Assembly: GCF_020005165.1 (NCBI RefSeq)
Contig: NZ_JAHCLT010000001.1
Coordinates: 1,116,001-1,180,000 of the forward strand
Length of the DNA: 64,000 nucleotides
Direction: 5' to 3'
From: Kangiella taiwanensis
GTDB taxonomy: Bacteria; Pseudomonadota; Gammaproteobacteria; Enterobacterales; Kangiellaceae
The position numbers were made by a program, and so were the translations under genes. Below are positions 42,312 to 51,597 of this stretch, in pieces. The notes under the pieces were generated by a model. It did not search any database. It saw only the letters and a list, made by a program, of their open reading frames with translations, and was not told the DNA's origin. Each line of letters starts with the position of its first letter. Position 1 is the first letter of the stretch.

Positions 42312-43370
42312 ATGAGCATTTATAAGTTATCAGGGATATTTCTATCTCTACTATTCATTTCATTATTACCTAACCAATCAAAGGCAAGATCTGCCCATGT
42401 TAATAGCTGTAGTGGTACCGATACTGGGTATCGGACTGCTAGAAAGGCTTGTAAATCGGGTGATTTTCCTGGACAAACTATCGTCACCTGTAACCGTAAA
42501 GGCAAACAGAAAGATCGACGGATTTGCAATGCGGATGGCAATAAAGTTGGTGTCTATGAAAATAGTTGTTCTGGTTCGGCAACTGGTTTCAAGAACCTAA
42601 AAAAAGCGTGTAAGTCTGGTGACTTCTTTGGTGACTTACTGGTGAAGTGTCGTAATGGTGAAGAAAAGAAGCGAATGCAATGTGCTGAGGCAGAGTCAGA
42701 TGATAACAAGGTGGTCATCTTTAAAGGACAGTGCGGAAGCCCTCAAACGATAGCTGGACGTAATCTTAGGAAAGCTTGTAAGAATAATCCGGGAGAGACA
42801 TTAGCGAAGTGTCGTAAGAAAGGAAATATATGGAAAGAGCGAAAAACTATGTTTTGTACTGGCAAGAAAGACCGGTTCAAAGTGAAAAAATGTTCTGTTA
42901 ACGAGCGGAATACTATTCTAGCCGATTATGATGTCGCAGAGCAGCGCGTGGATATTGTGTTAGCCCAAGTTGAGAACTTATTGAGAACGAATACCACCAT
43001 GGATGCAAAGCTTCGTAAGAAAATGGAGGTCGTTCGCCGTAAACTTGAGAAAATTCAAACTGCCATGGATCGCCCAAGAACATACGTATGTAAGGCAAAC
43101 AAGAATATGTGTGCGAATGCTAACGCTCATACCATGTTTACAGGCCGAAAAGTCAAAATGTGTGATCAGTACTTCTCAAAAACTAATCAGCTTGAGAGAG
43201 CTTCTATCTTAGTGCATGAAATTTCACATCATAAAACGCAAACAACAGACCGAGGTACTGAGCATGGAGGATGCACAGCTCCGAACTTATCATCTGCGGG
43301 AAATAACTTTCATCGCCAAGCAGAGTACTATGAGCACATTATTGAATGTGGTTTATACCTTCCAAACTGA
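42312..43370 (+). CDS. Secreted HExxH protein with three cysteine-rich repeats
   Basis: Protein of 352 residues with a signal peptide (1-25). Three repeats of about 45 residues follow, each with the core ACKSG or ACKN and spaced cysteines (NSCSG...ACKSGDF...TCNRKG...RIC), probably disulfide-bonded. The C-terminal half has a zinc site HEISHH with a following T-D-R-G-T, similar to aspzincins (M35/lysine-specific metallopeptidases). A secreted peptidase with N-terminal binding modules is likely. The AAGGAGG ribosome site is strong. Own terminator. Confidence 0.7.
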   Translation: MSIYKLSGIFLSLLFISLLPNQSKARSAHVNSCSGTDTGYRTARKACKSGDFPGQTIVTCNRKGKQKDRRICNADGNKVGVYENSCSGSATGFKNLKKACKSGDFFGDLLVKCRNGEEKKRMQCAEAESDDNKVVIFKGQCGSPQTIAGRNLRKACKNNPGETLAKCRKKGNIWKERKTMFCTGKKDRFKVKKCSVNERNTILADYDVAEQRVDIVLAQVENLLRTNTTMDAKLRKKMEVVRRKLEKIQTAMDRPRTYVCKANKNMCANANAHTMFTGRKVKMCDQYFSKTNQLERASILVHEISHHKTQTTDRGTEHGGCTAPNLSSAGNNFHRQAEYYEHIIECGLYLPN

Positions 43371-43392
43371 TACGCTGTTGTATTAGAACTGT

Positions 43393-43420
43393 AAAAGGGT
43401 ACTGGTGAGTACCCTTTTTT
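43393..43420 (+). terminator. Terminator of the cysteine-rich metallopeptidase gene
   Basis: An 11-bp stem (43393-43403 with 43408-43418) running into a six-base T-run. It could also act leftwards on the convergent gene. Confidence 0.85.
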
Positions 43421-43431
43421 AATGGTGCTCG

Positions 43432-44445
43432 TTAATAACTAAAAGTGGCTTGAACAGGGTAGTGATCGGATAAGTCGCGCGTGTAGCCATTGTGATAATA
43501 AGTGCCACTACATAAAGGCCATCTGCCGTATAAATAGGACCAATACCAAGCTTGTGTCGCTTTAAGCGGCAAAACCGTTTGTTCGGCTGGCTGCGTTGGT
43601 TGCAGGTGAGCCTTGTGCGTCATGACGTAATCCAGCGTGTCGTTGTAGCACATGTCGTAACCGTAATGATAATTTGATGAGCGCGCCATCCAGTTATCTT
43701 CTGGGTAAGAGCCGATACCATCAAACTGATACCACAAGTTTGCTTCAGCGTGTTGTAGCATGTCATTAACTTGAACCGTCTGATTAAAATCCACGTTGAA
43801 ATCGCCACCAAAAATTAATGGTTCTGAGGTGCTAATAGTGAATTGCTCAAGCCAGTCATTAATTTCATCCAACTGGTTCATTCGAATCATGTGTTCCTGA
43901 TCCGCAGACTCATCGTGCGTCGCTTGTAAGTGCGTACCGACTAAGTGAAAGCGGTTGCCATTAATATCAATTTCAGCGTACACAGCACCTTTGTTCGCTT
44001 GATAGTCAGCGCTGCCGAATAGTGAGCTATGGAAAACGTAGGCGTGTTGCTGGGTGATAGGGTGCTTACTAGCGATAACTACGCCGCCTCTGACTACGGT
44101 AAAAGCATTTGAGCAGTCACCTTGAATCGAATCCCAGTCACCTCCTGAGCACACTTGTCCTAATATTGGCGTGCGATATGGATAGACATCACCTAGGTCA
44201 TTAATCGCATTGTCGGCATAATCGTTAATCACTTCACTAAATATAATGACATCAGGTTGTTCTTCTAACGCACGAATTGCTCCCGGCAAGTGAGCGGCGC
44301 GTTGTTGTTGATCCCAGTCACCAGCAATGCTGGGTAATTGCTGAATATTGTACGCCATAACTTTGATGTCTGGTCGATTAGCGGTTGCGTCGGAAGCAAA
44401 TAGCAGTGTTACTGATAGTGTTAGAAAATATAAAAATGATTTCAT
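43432..44445 (-). CDS. Secreted endonuclease/exonuclease/phosphatase family protein
   Basis: Protein of 337 residues with a signal peptide (1-22). Catalytic blocks of the DNase I/sphingomyelinase fold are KVMAYNIQQLP, DVIIFSEVINDYAD (metal E), LVGTHLQATHDES (H), GGDFNVDF (D and N) and the final DLSDHYPVQATF (D-H). Bacterial sphingomyelinase C is the closest described group, but nuclease activity is equally possible. It acts outside the cytoplasm. Confidence 0.8.
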   Translation of the reverse strand: MKSFLYFLTLSVTLLFASDATANRPDIKVMAYNIQQLPSIAGDWDQQQRAAHLPGAIRALEEQPDVIIFSEVINDYADNAINDLGDVYPYRTPILGQVCSGGDWDSIQGDCSNAFTVVRGGVVIASKHPITQQHAYVFHSSLFGSADYQANKGAVYAEIDINGNRFHLVGTHLQATHDESADQEHMIRMNQLDEINDWLEQFTISTSEPLIFGGDFNVDFNQTVQVNDMLQHAEANLWYQFDGIGSYPEDNWMARSSNYHYGYDMCYNDTLDYVMTHKAHLQPTQPAEQTVLPLKATQAWYWSYLYGRWPLCSGTYYHNGYTRDLSDHYPVQATFSY

Positions 44446-44636
44446 AGTACCCCCATGAATGTTGAGTTTTTGATGCGTAAAGAGGAGGTAATAGTTAAAA
44501 CAGTTTTAATGACACTCAGCGCACAATTTAATGACGGTTTGATAACGGTTACGTGAATCGTGCAGTGACGCACAATTGACTTCAGCTTTGGAAGTGAACA
44601 CTATGAGAAATAGAATTATTCGTTAGAGGAGTCAGA

Positions 44637-45029
44637 ATGAAATATGACTTAGGCAATACTTTTAGCATCATTAAGCCTGACCAAAGTGTTGAAACGATTG
44701 ATGTCAGCCCGACGATGTATCAGCAACTGGATGAGAATTTTAATCAATTTAAAGGTCATCAGCTCGTTTCATTGTATGAATTTAATGACGATTGGAGCTC
44801 GTGGGAGGTTCATCCGAAAGGCGACGAAATTGTTGTATTATTGTCTGGTGAGATCACCTTCGTTCTTGATATTGATGGTGAGCACAAGCAGGTTGAGTTA
44901 AAGAAGCAAGGTGAATACGTCGTCGTGCCGAAAAATACATGGCATACAGCAAAAACAAATACTCCAACAAAGGCGCTGTTTATTACGCCAGGAGAGGGCA
45001 CTAAGCATAAGGACTTAGACAAGGTTTAG
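44637..45029 (+). CDS. Cupin domain protein
   Basis: Protein of 130 residues with one small beta-barrel. The first cupin motif region is WEVHPKGDEIVVLLSGEITF (His and Glu as likely metal ligands) and the second is VVVPKNTWHTAKTN (His). A ribosome site GAGGAG precedes the ATG. The function is not inferable beyond the fold: metal-dependent enzyme or ligand-binding. Confidence 0.82.
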   Translation: MKYDLGNTFSIIKPDQSVETIDVSPTMYQQLDENFNQFKGHQLVSLYEFNDDWSSWEVHPKGDEIVVLLSGEITFVLDIDGEHKQVELKKQGEYVVVPKNTWHTAKTNTPTKALFITPGEGTKHKDLDKV

Positions 45030-45098
45030 TGCCTCTGCTATATTCTCATTGGCTTAAACTACCCACTTTGGAGTAACGAAATTGAAAAGGATGACCTC

Positions 45099-46325
45099 TT
45101 GATAAGACTGTTATTGGCTACCATTCTTTGTGTGCTTTCTTGTGACTCTGACTCTCTTGATTCAAGAGAAGTAAAGCAATGGAAGGATGACCTACAGGTC
45201 TATGAAGATAAGCTTTCTCACCGACACATCGACATATTTCATTCAGTACCTGCTAAAGACTTTAGACAGCAGCTTCGTGGATTAAGAGAGCGCTTACCCT
45301 CCATGTCCCGGAGCCAAGTGATCGTTGAGTTGATGAGAATCACACGAACGATTAACGATGGGCATACTTCAGTACCGCTTTGGAACCAACCGCTCAAAAA
45401 GTTTCCGCTTAGCTTTAAAGTGATTCAGAGTCAGATCTATGTTACTGGCGCCACCGAAGACCAAGCAGAGTTGCTGGGAGCTAGGTTGGTTTCCATTGGT
45501 GACCATACATCCAGTGATGTTATTCAGGCACTTGGTCATGTCGTCCCTTTTGTTGAAAATCCATACTCCACTAGAGCCAATACAGGTTATTACTTGAATA
45601 GAGCTGAGGTTTTATTTGGTTTGGGTTTTATCGATAGCCCGGATAGAGCCGAATTCGTTTTTGAAGCTAAAGAGCAAACGGTGAAAACTTCGTTAATATC
45701 CAATCAATCCTATCAGTTTACTCAAAACTTAAACTTTCGTGATACGGCTAGCATCGAACTTGTTGAAAAGGTGAGTGACAACGTTTGGTTTGGTTCAGCT
45801 CTTGGTGGCAGGGCTATTTACTTTAAGTTCAGGCGCTATCCATCCATGTCAGAAATGGAGTCTTTGGCAGATGAGTTATTAGCATTTATTAACGATAACC
45901 AATCTAACAGTCTGATCATTGATTTGCGAGAGAACTACGGCGGTGACTTCTTTATAGGACTCAAGTTAGCCCAATATTTAGTATTAGCAGATAGCATAGA
46001 CTGGAAGTCAGGCGTTTATGTGTTAATTGATAATGAGACTTTTTCTGCCGCGATGAGTAATGCTGCCCAATACATGCAGATACTGAATGCTAAGCTGGTA
46101 GGCGAACCGACAGGCGCTAAGCCATCTGGTTATCAAGATATGGGCCAGTTTACGCTACCTAATTCAAACCTTGTTGTGACCTACTCGAAGCGCCTTTATC
46201 ACTTTAAAGAGGGTATTAACGATGCGTTGTACCCAGACATGACCATTCCTATATCAATTGATGATTATATTAATGGTCAGGACAGGCCTTTAAACTGGAT
46301 CCTAGCTGAGCTAAAAGAGAATTAG
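45099..46325 (+). CDS. S41 family peptidase lipoprotein
   Basis: Protein of 408 residues from a TTG start that has AAAAGGA upstream; no better in-frame ATG exists nearby. Lipobox VLSC gives a lipid anchor at C15. The C-terminal-processing protease core has DLRENYGGD (residues about 275-283) and the nucleophile candidate S316 in ETFSAAMSNAA. A PDZ domain is not evident, which fits the shorter tricorn-like S41 members. It overhangs the convergent GFA gene by one base. Confidence 0.78.
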   Translation: MIRLLLATILCVLSCDSDSLDSREVKQWKDDLQVYEDKLSHRHIDIFHSVPAKDFRQQLRGLRERLPSMSRSQVIVELMRITRTINDGHTSVPLWNQPLKKFPLSFKVIQSQIYVTGATEDQAELLGARLVSIGDHTSSDVIQALGHVVPFVENPYSTRANTGYYLNRAEVLFGLGFIDSPDRAEFVFEAKEQTVKTSLISNQSYQFTQNLNFRDTASIELVEKVSDNVWFGSALGGRAIYFKFRRYPSMSEMESLADELLAFINDNQSNSLIIDLRENYGGDFFIGLKLAQYLVLADSIDWKSGVYVLIDNETFSAAMSNAAQYMQILNAKLVGEPTGAKPSGYQDMGQFTLPNSNLVVTYSKRLYHFKEGINDALYPDMTIPISIDDYINGQDRPLNWILAELKEN

Positions 46326-46326
46326 G

Positions 46327-46758
46327 TTAGGTGTCTCCAGCAAACGCTGCAAACACTTCCTCACCAGTCATCATTTTGGTTTGATTGGCGAAGTCGTAGT
46401 AGCGAGGCTTTTCGTCGATAAAGATTTGCGTGGTGAACTCAACGCTATCGCTAGTATCAAGGCTATCGAACAGCCCCGCTGGCATGATGTATTGATTGGT
46501 TTGTTTGAGTCGGTAGAAGAGGTGGGTACCGCAGTTTGAGCAAAAACCACGTTCAGCCCATTCTGATGAGTCGAAGATTTTGATGTTGTCTTCTCCCTCA
46601 AACTTGACGTTGCTGCCACAATCGATGGCGAGCAAAGGACCGCCTGACCACTTACGGCACATGGAGCAATGACATGAATCGACATGAGGCTTTGCTTCGG
46701 CGACTTGAATGCGAACTTTCTGGCAAAGACATTGAGAGTTTAAGGTGATAGCAGACAT
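46327..46758 (-). CDS. GFA/CENP-V domain zinc protein
   Basis: Protein of 143 residues. Zinc-binding cysteines appear in QCLCQKVRI, CHCSMCRKWSG and FCSNCGTHLFYR, the glutathione-dependent formaldehyde-activating fold. The ATG at 46758 has AAAGGA upstream, so a TTG 15 bases earlier is rejected. The family name is historical; enzymatic formaldehyde activation should not be assumed. Confidence 0.85.
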   Translation of the reverse strand: MSAITLNSQCLCQKVRIQVAEAKPHVDSCHCSMCRKWSGGPLLAIDCGSNVKFEGEDNIKIFDSSEWAERGFCSNCGTHLFYRLKQTNQYIMPAGLFDSLDTSDSVEFTTQIFIDEKPRYYDFANQTKMMTGEEVFAAFAGDT

Positions 46759-46890
46759 GGTAGTTCCTTTCAAATTTGCTAATAATATCCAAAGTTACCG
46801 CAAGGGCCTCTAAAAGCAAGATTTTTTGCTGTGATCCCTTGCATATTTCACTAATTCCACCATAATCGACCACTTGTCTTAAATTTTTGT

Positions 46891-46928
46891 CAAAACCCCT
46901 GAAATACCGTTGGGTAGAGCGGGTTTTG
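46891..46928 (+). promoter_or_regulatory. Candidate leader hairpin upstream of thrS
   Basis: CAAAACCC (46891-46898) pairs with GGGTTTTG (46921-46928), with an inner TACC/GGTA stem and a small loop. It ends 81 bases before thrS. ThrRS autoregulates through hairpins in E. coli, so this is a possible operator, but no close mimicry was proven. Confidence 0.3.
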
Positions 46929-47009
46929 GCGATAAAATACGAATTCATTTAATCATTCATTGAATAATAGGCCATTCGTAGGGCTTATATTCGAACAGAG
47001 AGATTTGCA

Positions 47010-48941
47010 ATGCCTGTAATTACTTTACCTGATGGAAGTCAACGCGAGTTTGATAAAGCCGTTTCTGTACACGACGTAGCGAATGATATTGGCCCTGGTT
47101 TAGCCAAAGCTGCTTTAGCTGGAAAAGTGAACGGAAAACTCGTTGATACCAGTTATGTCATGGACTCTGACGCGGATTTGGCGATTATCACTGAGCGTGA
47201 TGAGGACGGCTTAGAAATCATCCGCCACTCGACTGCACACTTGTTAGCACAAGCGGTTCAACGCCTTTTCGACAACGTTCAAGTCACTATTGGTCCAGTG
47301 ATTGACCATGGTTTTTATTATGACTTTGCAACGGAGAAGCCGTTTACCGAAGACGATCTTCGTGCCATCGAGAAAGAGATGGAGAAAATCTCGAAAGAAA
47401 ACCTTCAGGTCGAGCGTACGGAAATGGAGCGTGACGAAGCGGTGGCTTTCTTCCGTAACATGGGTGAAGAGTACAAAGCAGAAATTATCGAGTCGATTCC
47501 AAGCAATGAGGCGTTATCCTTATACCGCCAAGGCGACTTTATCGACTTATGCCGTGGGCCACACGTTCCTAGCACCTCAAAATTAAAAGCCTTCAAATTG
47601 ATGAAAGTCGCTGGTGCTTATTGGCGCGGTGACTCGAATAACGAGATGTTGCAGCGTATTTATGGCACGGCGTGGACTAACAAGAAAGAATTAAAAGCTT
47701 ACTTAAGACGTCTTGAGGAAGCGGAAAAGCGCGATCACCGTAAGATCGGTAAGGCTTTGGACTTGTTCCACTTGCAGGAAGAAGCGCCGGGCATGATTTT
47801 CTGGCACGACAAAGGCTGGTCAATTTATAAAACCCTTGAGCAGTACATTCGTGATCGCTTGAAAGAACACAATTACCAAGAAGTGAAGACGCCACAAATT
47901 GTCGATCGAAGCTTGTGGGAAAAGTCAGGCCACTGGGATAAGTTTGGCGACGACATGTTCACGTTGGAGTCTGATCAGCGTGATTACGCGATTAAGCCGA
48001 TGAACTGCCCGTGTCATGTGCAGATTTATAATTCAGGCTTGAAGAGCTACCGTGATTTGCCGTTACGTATGGCGGAATTTGGCTCTTGCCACCGTAACGA
48101 GCCATCTGGCGCTTTGCATGGCATTATGCGCCTGCGTAATTTTGTGCAAGATGATGCGCACATCTTCTGTACTGAAGATCAGATTCAAGAAGAGGTCTCG
48201 AAGTTTATCGAGATGTTGTATGACGTGTACCGTGATTTCGGCTTTACTGACGTTATCGTTAAGTTATCGACTCGCCCTGAGCAGCGCGTAGGCTCGGATG
48301 AAGTTTGGGATAAAGCAGAGGCCGCTTTAGCAGATGCCCTGAAAGCGAATAATATCGAATTTGAATACCAGCCGGGCGAAGGTGCTTTCTATGGTCCGAA
48401 GCTTGAGTTCACATTGAAAGACTGTTTAGAGCGTCATTGGCAGTGCGGTACTATCCAAGTTGACTTTTCGATGCCGGGTCGTTTAGGCGCAGAATTTGTC
48501 GCAGAAAGCGGTGAAAGAGAAGTTCCGGTGATGCTTCACCGCGCAATTTTGGGATCTTTGGAGCGTTTTATCGGTATTTTAATCGAAGAATACGCTGGAA
48601 AATTCCCGGCTTGGTTGGCGCCAACTCAAGCCGTAATCATGAATATTACCGACAAACAGGCCGATTTTTGCCAAAAAACGGTCGATTCCTTGAAAAATAA
48701 GGGATTTAGGGTAAATTCAGACTTGAGAAATGAGAAGATCGGATTTAAAATTCGCGAGCAGACATTAGCACGTGTTCCGTTCTTACTTGTAGTCGGAGAC
48801 CGTGAAGTTGAAAATGGTCATGTCGCTGTTAGAACTCGCGAGGGTGAGGATCTTGGCAGTATGAGCATTGACGCCTTTGCCGAGTTGCTTGAAGCTGAAG
48901 TGGCTAAGCGAGCAAGAAAAGAAGAGGCAGTGGCTGAATAA
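47010..48941 (+). CDS. thrS: Threonyl-tRNA synthetase
   Basis: Protein of 643 residues: TGS domain (1-60), editing domain with the [15 protein letters not shown] zinc-type motif, class II catalytic core (about 240-535) with [10 protein letters not shown] (zinc cysteine), [19 protein letters not shown] (motif 2) and the C-terminal [18 protein letters not shown] (motif 3), then anticodon-binding domain. Charges tRNA-Thr. First gene of the translation block. Confidence 0.97.
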   Translation: MPVITLPDGSQREFDKAVSVHDVANDIGPGLAKAALAGKVNGKLVDTSYVMDSDADLAIITERDEDGLEIIRHSTAHLLAQAVQRLFDNVQVTIGPVIDHGFYYDFATEKPFTEDDLRAIEKEMEKISKENLQVERTEMERDEAVAFFRNMGEEYKAEIIESIPSNEALSLYRQGDFIDLCRGPHVPSTSKLKAFKLMKVAGAYWRGDSNNEMLQRIYGTAWTNKKELKAYLRRLEEAEKRDHRKIGKALDLFHLQEEAPGMIFWHDKGWSIYKTLEQYIRDRLKEHNYQEVKTPQIVDRSLWEKSGHWDKFGDDMFTLESDQRDYAIKPMNCPCHVQIYNSGLKSYRDLPLRMAEFGSCHRNEPSGALHGIMRLRNFVQDDAHIFCTEDQIQEEVSKFIEMLYDVYRDFGFTDVIVKLSTRPEQRVGSDEVWDKAEAALADALKANNIEFEYQPGEGAFYGPKLEFTLKDCLERHWQCGTIQVDFSMPGRLGAEFVAESGEREVPVMLHRAILGSLERFIGILIEEYAGKFPAWLAPTQAVIMNITDKQADFCQKTVDSLKNKGFRVNSDLRNEKIGFKIREQTLARVPFLLVVGDREVENGHVAVRTREGEDLGSMSIDAFAELLEAEVAKRARKEEAVAE

Positions 48942-48977
48942 TTCGACTTGATTTTAACCAATTAGAGGATTAGACAC

Positions 48978-49511
48978 ATTAAAAAAGGTCAAAAGCGCGA
49001 CGATAGACAGCGCATAAATGAAGATATTCGAGCCAAAGAGGTTCGCTTAATCCAAGCTGACGGTGAAAACGTTGGTGTGGTTGATACAAGAGATGCATTG
49101 GCACAAGCTCAAGAGGCTTCGCTAGATTTAGTAGAAGTTTCGCCTGACGCTAAGCCGCCTGTCTGTAAGATTATGGACTTTGGTAAATACTTGTTTGAGC
49201 AGAAGAAAGCGAAAGCGGCTGCTAAGAAAAAACAGAAAGTTACCCAAGTCAAAGAAATCAAGTTTCGCCCAGGGACGGATATTGGAGACTATAAGGTAAA
49301 ACTACGCAACCTTATACGTTTCTTGGAAGATGGGGACAAGACGAAGATCACTGTCCGCTTCCGTGGTCGTGAGATGGCGCACCAAGAACTCGGAATGGAG
49401 TTGTTGAAGCGTGTCGAAAAAGACCTGGAAGAGTACGGTTCAGTTGAGCAACGTCCATCAATGGAAGGTCGTCAAATGACGATGGTGGTTGCCCCCAACA
49501 AGAAGAAGTAG
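48978..49511 (+). CDS. infC: Translation initiation factor IF-3
   Basis: Protein of 177 residues that controls start-codon choice on the 30S subunit. The true start is an ATT at 48978: the frame reads on from there as [20 protein letters not shown], which matches the IF-3 N-terminus, with AGAGG about ten bases upstream and no ATG or GTG at that site. The later GTG at 49077 would remove most of the N-terminal domain. ATT starts are known for infC and allow IF-3 to repress its own translation. N- and C-domains with linker are complete. Confidence 0.95.
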   Translation: MKKGQKRDDRQRINEDIRAKEVRLIQADGENVGVVDTRDALAQAQEASLDLVEVSPDAKPPVCKIMDFGKYLFEQKKAKAAAKKKQKVTQVKEIKFRPGTDIGDYKVKLRNLIRFLEDGDKTKITVRFRGREMAHQELGMELLKRVEKDLEEYGSVEQRPSMEGRQMTMVVAPNKKK

Positions 49512-49729
49512 TTGAGCGTTTGACTTAAGTCTCTTGGTCTAGGCTAAAGGTTTAAGTCGAACAAAAGTCCGCAAGGCGCTTAATGTGCTTCAAAAGGTTG
49601 GATAAATCGGCTTCACGGCTGAATTATCCGTTTTTAGTAACTCATCATGAGCTCCAGACGACTGCCGGCATTATGATTTTATATTGCTCAAGCAGTGGCC
49701 ATGACAGTAATCAATGCGAGTATATTACT

Positions 49730-49927
49730 ATGCCAAAGATGAAGACTGACCGCGGTGCTTCGAAGCGTTTCAAAAAGACTGCTTCGGGTCGTTATAAGCA
49801 CAAACAATCACACTTGCGTCACATCTTGACCAAGAAATCCACTAAGCGTAAGCGTCATTTGCGCCACGGCAAGCTAGTTGATGCCGCGGATACAAAGCAA
49901 ATCGATCGTATGCTTCCTAACGGTTAA
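49730..49927 (+). CDS. rpmI: 50S ribosomal protein L35
   Basis: Protein of 65 residues, very basic, beginning [20 protein letters not shown], the conserved L35 N-terminus. An upstream extension of the frame (to 49583) is not L35-like. A 218-base leader (49512-49729) precedes it, where L20-dependent control acts in E. coli. A GGATAA/TTATCC stem lies at 49600-49629. Confidence 0.95.
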   Translation: MPKMKTDRGASKRFKKTASGRYKHKQSHLRHILTKKSTKRKRHLRHGKLVDAADTKQIDRMLPNG

Positions 49928-49945
49928 TTGGTGAGGATTTAAGAG

Positions 49946-50305
49946 ATGGCAAGAGTAAAACGCGGCGTGACAGCTCACGCACGTCACAAGAAAGTTTTAA
50001 AGCAGGCTAAAGGTTATTACGGTGCACGTAGTCGTGTTTATCGTGTAGCTAAACAAGCTGTAATTAAAGCGGGTCAATATGCATATCGTGACCGTCGCCA
50101 ACGCAAGCGTCAATTCCGTTCATTATGGATTGCACGTATTAATGCCGAAGCGCGTACACACGGTTTGTCTTATAGCCGTTTTATCAATGGTTTGAAAAAA
50201 TCAAACATTGAAGTTGATCGTAAGATGCTAGCAGAATTGGCAGTTTTTGATAAAGTAGCTTTTGCTGCTTTTGCAGAGCAAGCTAAATCTGCCCTAGACG
50301 CTTAA
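49946..50305 (+). CDS. rplT: 50S ribosomal protein L20
   Basis: Protein of 119 residues, basic, starting [20 protein letters not shown]. It binds 23S rRNA early in assembly and represses the rpmI-rplT operon in E. coli. Follows rpmI by 18 bases. Confidence 0.97.
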   Translation: MARVKRGVTAHARHKKVLKQAKGYYGARSRVYRVAKQAVIKAGQYAYRDRRQRKRQFRSLWIARINAEARTHGLSYSRFINGLKKSNIEVDRKMLAELAVFDKVAFAAFAEQAKSALDA

Positions 50306-50417
50306 TCTAAGCACTCTGTTCTTTAGTTTGATAGTAAGTTAAAGAATAGCATTTGTTACCAACGTTGTTTTTACGGTTATTGTTAATACGATCAAGGTAG
50401 CAAACGATTAAAGTCTT

Positions 50418-50450
50418 AAAAGGAAGGGCAGAAATGCTCTTCCTTTTTTT
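50418..50450 (+). terminator. Terminator or attenuator between rplT and pheS
   Basis: A 13-bp stem with one G-T pair (50418-50430 with 50435-50447) and a seven-base T-run. An upstream stem TTTGTTACC/GGTAGCAAA (50352-50360, 50396-50404) could be part of the same leader. No Phe-rich leader peptide like pheM precedes it. Confidence 0.8.
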
Positions 50451-50558
50451 ATGCAGTTTTATAGGTAGAACGCAGAATACGCAGACTGATATTGAGCCTC
50501 TTTTTAAGAGTCTTTTATTAAGAAAGTGATACGACGAATACAATACGACAAACTATGA

Positions 50559-51584
<1,026 letters not shown>

Positions 51585-51597
51585 TGGGTGGATAACG

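Noticed and set aside
49583-49729. Upstream extension of the rpmI frame
   Set aside because: The added residues are not L35-like and lie in the leader region. The ATG at 49730 gives the exact conserved N-terminus.
50434-50529. Short frame beginning MLFLFLCSF as a pheST leader peptide
   Set aside because: It starts inside the terminator stem, so it cannot act as an upstream leader peptide for that terminator, and it has no ribosome site.
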